From NCBI RefSeq assembly GCF_000017805.1, contig NC_009767.1, forward strand, positions 124,001-188,000: a DNA stretch of 64,000 bases, written 5' to 3'. The notes under the pieces were generated by a model. It was given only the letters and a program-made list of their open reading frames with translations, was not told the origin of the DNA and did not search any database. A program made the position numbers and the translations under genes. This DNA is from Roseiflexus castenholzii DSM 13941. GTDB taxonomy: Bacteria > Chloroflexota > Chloroflexia > Chloroflexales > Roseiflexaceae. Below are positions 1 to 8,617 of the stretch, in pieces (positions within the stretch are counted from its first letter, which is position 1; the number at the start of each line of letters is the position of its first letter).

Positions 1-613
1 GATCGCCGCGCAACCCGGCGCGATCGATCAACACATCCGACCAGCGGCGCGCGCGCAGGTCGAAGAGCATGCTGCGCGACGCCAGCGAGTAATCGGTTGC
101 GCGCGCGCCGCACAGTCGAAAGGCGATATAATCGGCGACGTGCAGCCAGGTTGTCGCGGCGGCATACCCATCCGGCTCATAGTCGCGCAGCCATTGCAAT
201 TTGAAGACTCCATAGATCGGCACAGGCAGCATGCCGGTCAGGCGAAACGTCTCCAACGGATCATCATGCACATTCCAGCGTTGCACATACGGAGCAGTGC
301 GCCGATCATACCAGGCGATGATCGGGGTGAGCGGCGCACCGCTCGCGTCAACCAGCACGCCGGCTTCACCGACGCTTGCCACTGCCAGCCCGCGCACCCG
401 CCGGGGATCGTCGATGGATGCCAGCGCGCGACGGATCACATCGACAACTGCCTGCCAGAGAGCAGAGGGATCGTGCTCCGCCCAGCCCGGCTGCGGTCGT
501 TCGGTGGGAGTGGCAATGCTGGCGGAAGCCGCAAGTGCGCCGTTCGTGGTGAAGATAAGCGCCTTGATGTTGGTCGTCCCAACATCAATACCCAGCAGCA
601 GATCATCAGCCAT
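1..613 (-). CDS. FGGY-family carbohydrate kinase (xylulokinase-like), 3' end outside window
   Basis: Reading leftward from an ATG at 613 gives an uninterrupted frame of about 204 residues that runs off the window edge. The N-terminus MADDLLLGIDVGTTNIKAL is the ATP-binding phosphate-1 motif of FGGY sugar kinases. It is followed by the family-typical run GWAEHDP and by GEAGVLVDASGAPLTPIIAW, where the invariant WYDRR (substrate-binding segment) follows. FGGY kinases phosphorylate xylulose, glycerol, gluconate or related sugars; the substrate cannot be assigned from the N-terminal half. It lies 129 bp downstream of the phaB-like gene on the same strand and could be the last gene of that transcript, although the gap allows its own promoter. 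Only about 40% of a usual 500-residue protein is visible. Confidence 0.85.
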   Translation of the reverse strand, partial: MADDLLLGIDVGTTNIKALIFTTNGALAASASIATPTERPQPGWAEHDPSALWQAVVDVIRRALASIDDPRRVRGLAVASVGEAGVLVDASGAPLTPIIAWYDRRTAPYVQRWNVHDDPLETFRLTGMLPVPIYGVFKLQWLRDYEPDGYAAATTWLHVADYIAFRLCGARATDYSLASRSMLFDLRARRWSDVLIDRAGLRGD

Positions 614-742
614 ATGGTTTCTCGTGAACAACTGGCATGACAATCATAGCACAAACGAAACCTCAAAAAAACAGCGACGTCGGATGGCGTCATCCAAACG
701 TCGCTGCCAGAACGGCACGGACATGCCAGCAGAAGTGCGCAG

Positions 743-1483
743 CTACCAGAGCAAACCGCCGTCTACCTGAATGACCGAACCGGTAACGAAACTCGAGTCG
801 TCCGATGCGAGGAAGATGTACACGGCGGCGACCTCTTCCGGCTTGCCAAGGCGACGCAGCGGCGTGCGTTCCTGAACCGTATGGATCACCTTTTCGGGAA
901 TTGTACTGATCATCTCAGTGGCGATAAAGCCAGGAGTCACCGCATTGACACGCACACCGGAGGGACCAAGTTCACGCGCCCAGGTCTTGGTCATCGCAAT
1001 GACGCCACCTTTGGTGGCAGCATAGTTCGACTGACCAAAGTTGCCGTACAGACCGACAATCGAGCTGACATTGATAATCGACCCGCTGCCCTGCGCGGTC
1101 ATATGCGGCGCCACTGCTCGCGCACACAGCCAGACGCCTTTGAGATTGACATTGATCACGGCGTCCCACTGTTGTTCGGTCATTTTCACCAGGCGCGCAT
1201 CGCGCGTAATGCCGGCATTATTGAGCAGCACATCGATCCGCCCACCCCATGCCAGCACCGTCTCAACCATCGACTCCACCGATGCCGCCTGAGAGACATC
1301 GGCCTGGACGGCGATCGCGCGTCCGTCCTGTCTGGTAATTTCAGCCACCGTCGCCTCGGCGCCGGCCATATTGATATCGACGACGGCAACGCGCGCGCCC
1401 TCGCGCGCGAAGGCAATCGCAGTCGCTTTGCCAATGCCGTGGCCCGCACCGGTCACAATTGCCACCTTATCTTTCAGGCGCAT
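743..1483 (-). CDS. phaB: Short-chain dehydrogenase/reductase, probable acetoacetyl-CoA reductase (PhaB/FabG type)
   Basis: 246-residue classical SDR. The cofactor motif TGAGHGIG is near residue 13, NNAG near 90, the catalytic Ser in INVSSIVG near 140, YAATK (Tyr/Lys pair) near 153-157 and the C-terminal VTGSVIQVDGG. The chosen ATG at 1483 follows GAGGAG at a good distance; a longer frame upstream has no SDR sequence. Such enzymes reduce 3-ketoacyl-CoA or -ACP with NADPH. Sequence alone cannot separate FabG from PhaB, but it lies 32 bp downstream of phaC in a phaE-phaC order, so reduction of acetoacetyl-CoA to 3-hydroxybutyryl-CoA, the PHA synthase substrate, is the likely role (inference). 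Confidence 0.85.
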   Translation of the reverse strand: MRLKDKVAIVTGAGHGIGKATAIAFAREGARVAVVDINMAGAEATVAEITRQDGRAIAVQADVSQAASVESMVETVLAWGGRIDVLLNNAGITRDARLVKMTEQQWDAVINVNLKGVWLCARAVAPHMTAQGSGSIINVSSIVGLYGNFGQSNYAATKGGVIAMTKTWARELGPSGVRVNAVTPGFIATEMISTIPEKVIHTVQERTPLRRLGKPEEVAAVYIFLASDDSSFVTGSVIQVDGGLLW

Positions 1484-1515
1484 CGTCTTGTCTCCTCGTT
1501 CGTGATAACCGTCAT

Positions 1516-2634
1516 TTAGATCGATCGATCGGCGAGCCAGGCATCGATTTGCGGCCACAGACCACGACGCGCCCCGCTGCCAGCCATAATACCGATATGA
1601 CCGCCTGGCATAATGATCTGATGTTTATCGATGCTGCTCACGCGATCCAGGATGGTTTCCGACTGGCACGGCGGGACGATATGATCCTGCCGCGCGATAA
1701 TGTTGAGCAGCGACGCTTTGATGTCTCCCAGGTTGACCGGGCGCCCGCGCATGATCCAGGTACCGTTCATCAACCGATTTTCGCGGTAGAGATCGACGAC
1801 CAGTTGACGATAGGCAGCGCCAGCAAACGGCACCCCATCGCTCACCCAGGTATTCATCGCCTGCCACGACTCGACGATCTTCGGGTCATCGAGGTTATCG
1901 AGCAAGCGCAGGTAATTACCAACCAGATTTTCGACCGGCTTGAGCAGTTTGCTGCCGACATCGATCATTTCGCCAGGGTAGTTGCCCGTCTGCTCCAGAA
2001 TGGCGTCGAGGTTGAAATATTCCTCCTTCAGCCACTTGGGAAACGGACCCATCGCGCCCTTGTTGGAAAAATCAATCGGCGCCGTCAGCAGGATCAGATT
2101 GCGCAGACCGTCGTCCGGGCGCATTGCCGCATAGATCGCTGCAAGCGTTGCACCGATGCACCAACCGAGCATACTGAAATCGCGCTGCCCGCTGTGCATC
2201 TGCATGCGGCGCACCGCACGCGGCAGATACTCGAGCGCATAATCATCGAACGTCAGGTGCGCATCTTCTGGACCGGGGGCGCCCCAATCGACCAGGTAGA
2301 CGTCGTACCCCTGCTGAACCATGTATTCGACGAAGCTGTTGCCTGGGCGCAGGTCGAAGATGTAGGGCTTATTGATCAACGCAAAGACGAGCAGCAACGG
2401 CACCCGTTTGCGCTTCTCCGCCGGCGCCTGCGGGTAGTAATGATACAGAGTGGTCTTATTGAGCGTCCAGATCGCCTCTTTTGGCGTCTGCGCCACCTTT
2501 GCCCGTTGTTTTCCCGTGGCGATCTTGACGCCCATTTCATAGGCTTTCCCCAAACGTTCAACTTCGGCGTACAGGTTCTTCGCCACTGTCGCCGGATCTA
2601 CGGGAAAGAGCGTCGTCTCAGGCGACGTCGTCAT
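1516..2634 (-). CDS. phaC: Class III/IV poly(3-hydroxyalkanoate) synthase catalytic subunit PhaC
   Basis: 372 residues, the size of class III/IV PhaC (about 355-370) rather than class I/II (about 560-600). The alpha/beta-hydrolase lipase-like box reads GWCIG with the nucleophile Cys159. The expected partners are Asp317 in ARQDHIVPP and His346 in PGGHIGIM, matching the Cys-Asp-His triad of PHA synthases. NKPYIFDLRPGNSFVEYM and DVYLVDWGAP are also typical of the family. It polymerises 3-hydroxyacyl-CoA at the granule surface and needs a small partner subunit, encoded 44 bp upstream (2679-3281). ATG at 2634 is accepted; the next gene on this strand is the phaB-like reductase. Confidence 0.95.
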   Translation of the reverse strand: MTTSPETTLFPVDPATVAKNLYAEVERLGKAYEMGVKIATGKQRAKVAQTPKEAIWTLNKTTLYHYYPQAPAEKRKRVPLLLVFALINKPYIFDLRPGNSFVEYMVQQGYDVYLVDWGAPGPEDAHLTFDDYALEYLPRAVRRMQMHSGQRDFSMLGWCIGATLAAIYAAMRPDDGLRNLILLTAPIDFSNKGAMGPFPKWLKEEYFNLDAILEQTGNYPGEMIDVGSKLLKPVENLVGNYLRLLDNLDDPKIVESWQAMNTWVSDGVPFAGAAYRQLVVDLYRENRLMNGTWIMRGRPVNLGDIKASLLNIIARQDHIVPPCQSETILDRVSSIDKHQIIMPGGHIGIMAGSGARRGLWPQIDAWLADRSI

Positions 2635-2678
2635 TGACCTGCTCCTTGCTACTCAAACGCGGCATCTACCGCACCGGT

Positions 2679-3281
2679 TTAAAAGCCCTCGATGGCGTGA
2701 TCTTCCTTAACCTCCTCAGGCGTTGGCGGCTCCGGATCGGGCGGCGCCGGACGCGGCGCTTTGCGGCGCTTCTGGGATGCGTCCACCGGTTCGAGCGCCG
2801 CCTGCTGGAGTCGCTCGATCAACTGAAGCATCTGATCGGCTTTGTGATCGAGCGCCGCCAGGCGCTGCTCCATACCGTTGAGTTCTACGCCTTCCTGCTT
2901 ATTCTGTTCGAGTTGCTCGGCGAGCATCTCGACAATCACCGGCGTTTGCGTGCGCAACGCATGCGCCAGTTGATCCAGTTTGATTTCGATATCGTCCAGG
3001 CGCATTTCGATATTCGTCACCCGACGCGCCAGGGTGGTGAGCTCCTCGCGCGACGGCAGGTTCAGCCGCGCCAGCGACGTCTTCATCGAGGTGTTGATCA
3101 GGTTCTGGAGCGGCGCCGACGCGATCAGGTACGAGTCGAGCGTCGCTCCGACCCAGCGCGCAAACGTCTCGGTATTGACCAGGTCGATCATGGCCTTGGC
3201 CCACGCGTCGAGCGTTGCATCGCGGGCCTTGATCAGGTTGCCAATCGGATCGTTCGGATCGAAGCCGTTTTTCTGGCCCAT
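2679..3281 (-). CDS. phaE: PHA synthase small subunit, PhaE-like
   Basis: 200 residues starting at MGQKNGFDPNDPIGNL; the ATG follows GAAGGAG. The N-terminal half is helical with aromatic residues (DAWAKAMIDLVNTETFARWVG). The middle, around 90-160, is a long amphipathic coiled coil (RRVTNIEMRLDDIEIKLDQL), and the tail is Pro/Glu-rich. This helix-plus-coiled-coil layout directly before phaC is that of PhaE (class III) or PhaR (class IV), which activate PhaC by forming a heteromer. Known PhaE proteins are about 350 residues while PhaR is about 200, so the length is closer to the class IV partner; the assignment as PhaE rather than PhaR is uncertain. First gene of the operon. Confidence 0.8.
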   Translation of the reverse strand: MGQKNGFDPNDPIGNLIKARDATLDAWAKAMIDLVNTETFARWVGATLDSYLIASAPLQNLINTSMKTSLARLNLPSREELTTLARRVTNIEMRLDDIEIKLDQLAHALRTQTPVIVEMLAEQLEQNKQEGVELNGMEQRLAALDHKADQMLQLIERLQQAALEPVDASQKRRKAPRPAPPDPEPPTPEEVKEDHAIEGF

Positions 3282-3632
3282 CAGCGTCTCCTTCGACAGG
3301 TTCGCCCGACAAGGGCGGGTTGGATTTCTGGGGGTCTGTTGTTGTCTCACGGCGCTTTCGGGCGTGCGTTCGCGTAGGGGATAAAAAAGACGCGCCCTGC
3401 GCAACCGTTTCTGTCATGAGGGTAGTCGGAACAGTTACAGAGAGGATACATCTTTCGGACACGTATGCGCTGCGGTAATACAACGAAATTGGAGCAATGG
3501 GTCCAGGCATGCATTGTCAGGCGGCAAAGAAGCGCGTCCCTGCTGCGATGCGCCTCGGCTGGCGACTGAAGTCGCGCCGGGCAGACGTTCCGCCGGGCGT
3601 CCGCCTTGCGTGGAGGCCACCGTTCCCCTCTG

Positions 3633-3688
3633 CGCAGGCGGACGGTCGGTCGCAGGCCTATCAGGGTCGATTTCAATCGCTGGCAGCC
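3633..3688. repeat. Dispersed 56-bp repeat, copy 1
   Basis: A block containing the exact core TCAGGGTCGATTTCAATCGC is repeated at 25504-25559 with few differences in the flanking bases. Both copies are intergenic and in the same orientation. No coding potential is evident. Confidence 0.6.
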
Positions 3689-3739
3689 GTAGCATCGTTT
3701 CCTGACACATCATGCCTGCACCCCGGAGCAACATGGGTC

Positions 3740-3768
3740 TTGACAACCTGTGATTTGTGAGATAGGAT
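3740..3768 (+). promoter_or_regulatory. Sigma70-type promoter before an ORF-free region
   Basis: TTGACA (3740-3745), 17-bp spacer, TAGGAT (3763-3768). The -35 box is a perfect consensus match and the -10 box matches 4 of 6. No credible ORF starts within 600 bp, and a strong terminator hairpin follows at 3971, so the promoter most probably drives a non-coding RNA. Confidence 0.6.
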
Positions 3769-3774
3769 ATGGGT

Positions 3775-4003
3775 GGTTTTGAGAGGTTGCTCCCTGGTAG
3801 GCGCGGCTTCACGCAAACACAGGTTACTGCTCCGGCCCGTCGAAAGACGCTCAGGGGCGCACAGCAGGCTCGGCTTAAGGGCTTTGCCAAAGTAACTGCG
3901 GCGCTGCCGCTACGTTGTGTGACAGCTTAAGCTCAACCGGAGGGGGAGTGTTCGTGAGAGCGTTCAACCCCTTCGGCGTTACCGGAGGGGTTTCTGTTTG
4001 GGG
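3775..4003 (+). ncRNA. Candidate structured non-coding RNA, about 225 nt, 6S-like layout possible
   Basis: The segment is bounded by a consensus promoter (3740-3768) and an intrinsic terminator (3971-4000) and contains no plausible ORF with a ribosome-binding site. Internal pairing is visible: CGTC-GAAA-GACG forms a tetraloop hairpin, and GTTACT pairs with AGTAAC to enclose about 70 nt. TGCTCCC near the 5' end can pair with GGGAGTG near the 3' end to close the molecule. The length and closed-rod layout would fit 6S RNA. Signatures of tmRNA, RNase P RNA and SRP RNA were looked for and not seen. Class assignment is a guess; the transcription unit itself is better supported. Confidence 0.5.
3971..4003 (+). 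terminator. Intrinsic terminator of the 3.8-kb transcription unit
   Basis: AACCCCTTCGG and CCGGAGGGGTT form an 11-bp stem (one G-U pair) with loop CGTTA, followed by the T-rich run TTTCTGTTT. This is a textbook Rho-independent terminator on the plus strand. Confidence 0.75.
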
Positions 4004-4118
4004 CGAAATCATGGACGAAGGCGGTCATCGTAGTCAGCGGCGCAGCGCCGCAACAGCATTCCCGGACGCACCTCCTCTCGCCAGTGTCGCGTAGCGTTGT
4101 CTGCGCTTCCTCTGTGAC

Positions 4119-4153
4119 ACCCTGGCGAGCGTGCTGCGCCAGGGTTGTTTGTT
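4119..4153 (+). terminator. Second terminator-like hairpin
   Basis: ACCCTGGCG (4119-4127) and CGCCAGGGT (4137-4145) form a perfect 9-bp stem with a 9-nt loop, followed by TGTTTGTT. It lies 120 bp after the first terminator with no gene between, so it may act as a back-up terminator or end another short transcript. The rest of 4004-4417 shows nothing recognisable. Confidence 0.5.
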
Positions 4154-4417
4154 GAGCGCACGCTCGATGTGCCCGGTGCACATCCGTCATCTCCGGCGTT
4201 GCGCTGCTGTCTTCCAGGTTTCAGGCAACAATCCGTTTTGCGCCGTGCGGGCGTCTGTCCCTTGCTGACCAGACGGCAGGGTATGGTTTGCTCTGCACTG
4301 CGCCTGATGCCGGTCAGCGCCGATCACCTGATCGTGCGCATGGTTTGTTGCGCCCTGCGACGGAAACAGTTCTTCATTTGTGCACGATGAACGGGAAGAT
4401 GAAAGGGGGAACCCGCG

Positions 4418-4630
4418 ATGCTGACGATTCGCTGGACGATGAACAAAGACGGGCGTCTGACGGCGACCTTCGTGCGCCCGCAGACGCTGCGCCCGCTCTC
4501 GCTGGCGCCCACTACGCCACAACTGCTGTCGGTCAATGGTCGCCGGACACAACCCGCCGCAATGCCGCAGCGTGCCGCGCCCGGCGGGCGAATGCCGGAA
4601 CCAGCGCCTGAGGCGGCAGGCGCCGGTTGA
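4418..4630 (+). CDS. Small hypothetical protein, Pro/Ala-rich
   Basis: 70 residues, ATG preceded by GGGGGA at a workable distance. The N-terminus (MLTIRWTMNKDGRLTATFVR) could be a short beta-strand pair; the second half is proline- and alanine-rich and looks disordered. No family is recognised. It is followed after 47 bp by another small gene on the same strand with a strong Shine-Dalgarno, so the two may be cotranscribed. Coding status rests on the RBS and open frame only. Confidence 0.45.
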   Translation: MLTIRWTMNKDGRLTATFVRPQTLRPLSLAPTTPQLLSVNGRRTQPAAMPQRAAPGGRMPEPAPEAAGAG

Positions 4631-4677
4631 TTCTGTTGATGAAGTGGAATAAGCGCTTATCTGGAGGAGAAAAGCAT

Positions 4678-5049
4678 ATGCTGGCTACCCTGATCCTCTA
4701 TCGTAGGGCGATGCTGCGATGGGTGTTGATCGACGCCGTGCAGCGCGCCTGGCGCCGCCATCAGGTGATTGTGCCGCTCTATCGGCACCTGGCAGCCCTG
4801 GCGCCTGATGAGCAGCGCGAAATCGTGTTGCTACTCATGGCTGAACACGAAGTTCGCCATCAGCAGCAGTATGCGCGAATGCTGGCACGGCTGCACGCGC
4901 CGTTGCCTGCAAGTTTCGACTCTTTCGACCGCATCTGGCTCTGGTTGCTACCGCGCTGTAGTCCAACGATTGCGCTGCGCTGGACGGCGTGGACCGAGCA
5001 GCGTGATGCGCGGGCGATTCTGGAGGCTATGGCGCTTCTGAGAATCTGA
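4678..5049 (+). CDS. Small helical protein, possibly ferritin-like/rubrerythrin-type four-helix fold
   Basis: 123 residues from the ATG at 4678, which follows GGAGGAG; the frame extends further upstream without a better start. The protein is almost entirely helical. The segment LLMAEHEVRHQQQYARML resembles the Glu-x2-His helix of ferritin-like di-iron or rubrerythrin domains, and Glu/His residues recur in HRWR-like helices (AWRRHQ, YRHLAAL). A complete pair of di-iron motifs cannot be demonstrated by eye, so the family suggestion is weak. It lies upstream of the ABC transporter genes with a gap of 197 bp. Confidence 0.55.
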   Translation: MLATLILYRRAMLRWVLIDAVQRAWRRHQVIVPLYRHLAALAPDEQREIVLLLMAEHEVRHQQQYARMLARLHAPLPASFDSFDRIWLWLLPRCSPTIALRWTAWTEQRDARAILEAMALLRI

Positions 5050-5246
5050 ATAACCCTGTGCCGCTGTGATGACGAGCGCCAGACGTCCGGTGGCTGAAGC
5101 CGTAGGCTACGGGCTGCGAAGCCCGCCTGCGCGGGCTGGCCCGGATAAGCCTTGAAATGACCAGAAGCCCCTGGCAACAACGACGTTGCTTTCAACCGGC
5201 GATACACACGACAGTCGCTCAACTTTCGTATGTTAGGAGGCTGCCC

Positions 5247-7262
5247 ATGCGCGTAATGTTTCCCGATGCTGGCGTGCTGCGCCCGCGCCTCAAACTCACA
5301 CTGTGGGATGTTGTCGTTATTCCGCTGATCATCGTCATCATTCTCTTGCTGACGATCGCCTTTCAGGGCGCGTCTCAGCCGTTCGACGTCGCCGCGACGC
5401 CCGATCTGACGGTTAGCCTGGATCCGATCAATTTGCCCTACTACGGGCTGCGGACGGTGTTCCGCATGTTTCTGGCGGTGCTGTTGAGCCTGCTCTTCAC
5501 GTTCACGGTTGCGACGCTTGCCGCCAAATCGCGGCGCGCCGAGACGGTGATTATCCCGGCGCTGGACTTCCTTCAGTCGTTGCCGATCCTCGGCTTTCTG
5601 ACGGTGACGACGGCGATTTTTATCGGCATGTTCCGCGGCAGCCTGCTTGGGCTTGAGGCAGCCAGCATCTTTGCGATCTTCACCTCGCAGGTCTGGAATA
5701 TGGCGTTTAGTTTCTATCACTCGCTGATTACTACTCCCAGGGAACTGCGTGAAGCCGCTGCGGTGCTGCGCCTCTCGCCCTGGAAGAAGTTCTGGAATCT
5801 CGACGTTCCGTTTGCGATGCCCGGATTGATCTGGAACACGATGATGTCGGTGTCGGGCGGCTGGTTCTTTGTGGTCGCTTCTGAGGTCATCTCGGTGGTC
5901 GGGCGCGACAATGACCAGTACCTGCCGGGGATCGGCTCGTACATCGCCCTGGCGATCGAACAGGCGGACATTGGTGCCATGGTCTATGCCGGTCTGACGC
6001 TGCTGATCATCATTTTGATCTATGACCAGGTGATCTTCCGCCCGATCGTCGCCTGGTCCGAAAAGTTCAAGTTCGAGCAATCCGAAGCGCAGGAAGTGGC
6101 GCAGTCGTGGATGCTGCGCCTGTTGCAGCGGTCGGGGTTCGCTGGCAGCCTGAGCGCAATCGGCGCCGCAATCCGGCGGAGCGTCCCGACCATCCCGGTC
6201 AGAGAAGTTCCCGGTTCGCCGGTTGAGGTGCAACCTGACCCCCGGCCGATTGATCGGGCGATTGACCGGGTCTGGTACGCGATTGTTATTGCCGTGACGC
6301 TGTGGGCAGTCTGGGTTCTGGCGACCTACATGTTCGGTTCAGGACTGGGATTCGCCAGCGGGCGCGTGCTGGCGGCAAACCCGAATGTGAACACCGATCT
6401 CGATCCAGAGATCGCTCGCCAGTTTGCCGCGTTCGGGGTGACGGTCAACCCGGATCAGACGGTCTGGCTGTCGGATGTCTGCGCAGCGACGGCTGGTGGG
6501 ACGCAGGCAAGCGCAGATCTGGCGGCATTGTTGCGCAACGAGCGCGTCGGAGCGCCGGACGACCTGGCCGCCGCCTGCGCGGCGCCGATGGTGCCAGCCG
6601 GTAAGGTTGCCTGGTCGGAGGTGTTGGAGTGCCTCTGGCTCGGATTGCTCACCACCGTGCGGGTCGTGATCTGGATCGGCATCTCCACGCTGGTATGGAC
6701 GCCGATTGGCGTCTGGATCGGGCTGCGTCCGCGGGTCGCGCAGTTCGCGCAACCGCTGGCGCAGTTCGCGGCGGCATTCCCTGCCAACCTGCTCTTCCCT
6801 GTTGCAGTGGTGCTCATTGCCACATATGCGTTGCCGCAGAACCTGTTCCAGGCGCCGCTGATGATCCTGGGGGCGCAGTGGTACATCCTGTTCAACGTGA
6901 TCGCCGGCACGGTCAGCATTCCGAATGACCTGAAAGAAGCGGCGCAGGTGCTGGGACTGCGGGGTTGGGCATGGTGGCGCAAACTGATTATTCCGGCGAT
7001 CTTCCCGGCGTTCGTCACAGGAGGAATTACGGCATCGGGAGGATCGTGGAACGCCTCGATCGTCTCCGAGGTCGTGTCGTGGGGCGCTACGACCCTTACC
7101 TTGAGCGGTCTGGGCGCCTACATTGCCTATTGGAGCACCGGCGAGTTCAATCCGCACGTCGGGTTGGGCATGCTGGTGATGGGTTCGCTCGTGCTGGCGT
7201 TCAACCGGTTGTTCTGGCGATGGCTCTACGCCCTGGCTGAAACGCGCTTCCGCCTGGATTAG
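5247..7262 (+). CDS. ABC transporter permease, fused double permease of NitT/TauT type
   Basis: 671 residues starting at MRVMFPDAG; the ATG at 5247 follows AGGAGG. Two complete binding-protein-dependent permease domains are fused in one chain. The first spans about residues 75-285 with the EAA loop (REAAAVLRLSPWKKFWNLDVP); the second spans about 440-660 with its own EAA loop (KEAAQVLGLRGWAWWRKLIIP). The linker around 300-440 includes an extra membrane segment and a non-membrane stretch. NitT/TauT permeases normally occur as separate homodimer-forming proteins of about 260 residues, so one polypeptide here probably forms the whole membrane channel. The ATPase follows after 17 bp. No substrate-binding protein is adjacent, so the substrate (nitrate, sulfonate, bicarbonate or other) is unknown. 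Confidence 0.9.
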   Translation: MRVMFPDAGVLRPRLKLTLWDVVVIPLIIVIILLLTIAFQGASQPFDVAATPDLTVSLDPINLPYYGLRTVFRMFLAVLLSLLFTFTVATLAAKSRRAETVIIPALDFLQSLPILGFLTVTTAIFIGMFRGSLLGLEAASIFAIFTSQVWNMAFSFYHSLITTPRELREAAAVLRLSPWKKFWNLDVPFAMPGLIWNTMMSVSGGWFFVVASEVISVVGRDNDQYLPGIGSYIALAIEQADIGAMVYAGLTLLIIILIYDQVIFRPIVAWSEKFKFEQSEAQEVAQSWMLRLLQRSGFAGSLSAIGAAIRRSVPTIPVREVPGSPVEVQPDPRPIDRAIDRVWYAIVIAVTLWAVWVLATYMFGSGLGFASGRVLAANPNVNTDLDPEIARQFAAFGVTVNPDQTVWLSDVCAATAGGTQASADLAALLRNERVGAPDDLAAACAAPMVPAGKVAWSEVLECLWLGLLTTVRVVIWIGISTLVWTPIGVWIGLRPRVAQFAQPLAQFAAAFPANLLFPVAVVLIATYALPQNLFQAPLMILGAQWYILFNVIAGTVSIPNDLKEAAQVLGLRGWAWWRKLIIPAIFPAFVTGGITASGGSWNASIVSEVVSWGATTLTLSGLGAYIAYWSTGEFNPHVGLGMLVMGSLVLAFNRLFWRWLYALAETRFRLD

Positions 7263-7279
7263 TCGAAAGGAGAACTTCG

Positions 7280-8617
7280 ATGGCGACCACGTTTACACCA
7301 AAGACGACAGCGAGCGTCGGAAAAGTCATCCTGAGCGCCCGCAATCTGCATAAAATCTTCAAGACCCCCGAAGGAAACGATCTGCTGGTTCTGGATACCA
7401 TCAATCTGGACCTGGCAGAAGGCGAGATTGTCGCACTGCTGGGTCGCTCCGGCTCTGGCAAGTCGACGTTGCTGCGCTGCCTGATCGGGCTGATCTCCCC
7501 GTCGAGCGGCGAGGTGCGCTACCGCAACCGGTTGGTGACCGGACCGATGCCGGGGATGGCGATGGTCTTCCAGTCGTTTGCTCTCTTTCCCTGGCTGACG
7601 GTGCTGGAGAACGTCGAACTCGGCCTGGAGATGCAGGGCGTCCCGGAAGGCGAACGGCGGCGGCGGGCGCTGGGGGCGATTGATCTGATCGGTCTCGACG
7701 GATTCGAAAGCGCATATCCGAAGGAGTTGTCCGGTGGCATGCGCCAGCGAGTCGGGTTTGCCCGCGCCCTGGTGACCAACCCCGACGTGCTGTTGATGGA
7801 CGAGCCGTTCTCGGCGCTCGATGTGCTGACTGCCGAGAACCTGCGCGCCGAGTTGCTCGATCTGTGGGAAGAGCGACGCATTCCGACGCGGGCAATCCTG
7901 ATGGTGACGCATAACATCGATGAGGCGGTCCTGATGGCTGATCGGGTGCTCATCCTCAGTTCCAATCCGGGACGGATCATCAGCAGCCAGCAGATCGACC
8001 TGCCGCGCCCGCGTGATCGCAATGATCCCGCGTTTCTTGCCGCCGTCGAGACGATCTACCGGGCGATGACGACGCCGGAGGCGGCATTTGCCGGCGCCGC
8101 AGCGGTTGAGATTGATCATGCAAGCCTTGGTATGCGGCTCCCGGAAGCGGAGGTGGCGCAGATAATCGGGTTGATCGAACGAGTGGAAGCCGGTCCGGAT
8201 CGCGGACGTGACGATCTGCCGGCGCTGGTGGCGGAGATGCAACTCGATGCGGACGATCTCTTCGTCATCACCGATGCGGCTGAGTTGCTGGGCTTCGCGC
8301 AGACCCGCGAAGGGGACATCACCCTGCTACCGGAAGGCGTGAAACTGGCGCGGAGCGACATCCAGGAGCGCAAGGTCATTTTTGCCGAGCACCTGATGAA
8401 TCGTGTGCCGCTGGTGGCGCATATCCGGCGCGTGCTCGCCACCCGGCCCGACCATCGTGCGCCGCGTGAGCGGTTCCTTACGGAACTGGAAGATTTCATG
8501 GGGGCTGAAGAGGCAGCGCGCACGCTCGATACGGCAATTGAATGGGGGCGCTACGCCGAACTCTTCGAGTACGACGCGCGCGAGGGGCGGCTGCGCCTGC
8601 CGGAGAATGGCGGGTGA
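7280..8617 (+). CDS. ABC transporter ATP-binding protein, NitT/TauT type with C-terminal regulatory domain
   Basis: 445 residues; ATG preceded by AAAGGAG. The nucleotide-binding domain (about 15-260) shows Walker A GRSGSGKST, Q-loop MVFQSFALFPW, signature LSGGMRQRV, Walker B VLLMDEPFSALD and the switch His in MVTHNID. About 170 further residues form a C-terminal domain like the AAA-associated domain found on some NitT/TauT ATPases, which is probably a regulatory or effector-binding module. It energises the permease encoded 17 bp upstream; together they form a transporter missing only its binding protein. Confidence 0.92.
   Translation: MATTFTPKTTASVGKVILSARNLHKIFKTPEGNDLLVLDTINLDLAEGEIVALLGRSGSGKSTLLRCLIGLISPSSGEVRYRNRLVTGPMPGMAMVFQSFALFPWLTVLENVELGLEMQGVPEGERRRRALGAIDLIGLDGFESAYPKELSGGMRQRVGFARALVTNPDVLLMDEPFSALDVLTAENLRAELLDLWEERRIPTRAILMVTHNIDEAVLMADRVLILSSNPGRIISSQQIDLPRPRDRNDPAFLAAVETIYRAMTTPEAAFAGAAAVEIDHASLGMRLPEAEVAQIIGLIERVEAGPDRGRDDLPALVAEMQLDADDLFVITDAAELLGFAQTREGDITLLPEGVKLARSDIQERKVIFAEHLMNRVPLVAHIRRVLATRPDHRAPRERFLTELEDFMGAEEAARTLDTAIEWGRYAELFEYDAREGRLRLPENGG

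Noticed and set aside
3497..3890. Short overlapping frames in both strands upstream of the phaE gene
   Set aside because: No RBS, no homology, and they overlap the dispersed repeat and the ncRNA candidate.
3775..4003. tmRNA, RNase P RNA or SRP RNA for the ORF-free unit
   Set aside because: None of their conserved core sequences is present; only a 6S-like shape remains possible.
4860..6233. 457-codon minus-strand open frame
   Set aside because: Antisense to the permease and the small gene at 4678; Arg/Gln/Asp-rich with no RBS.
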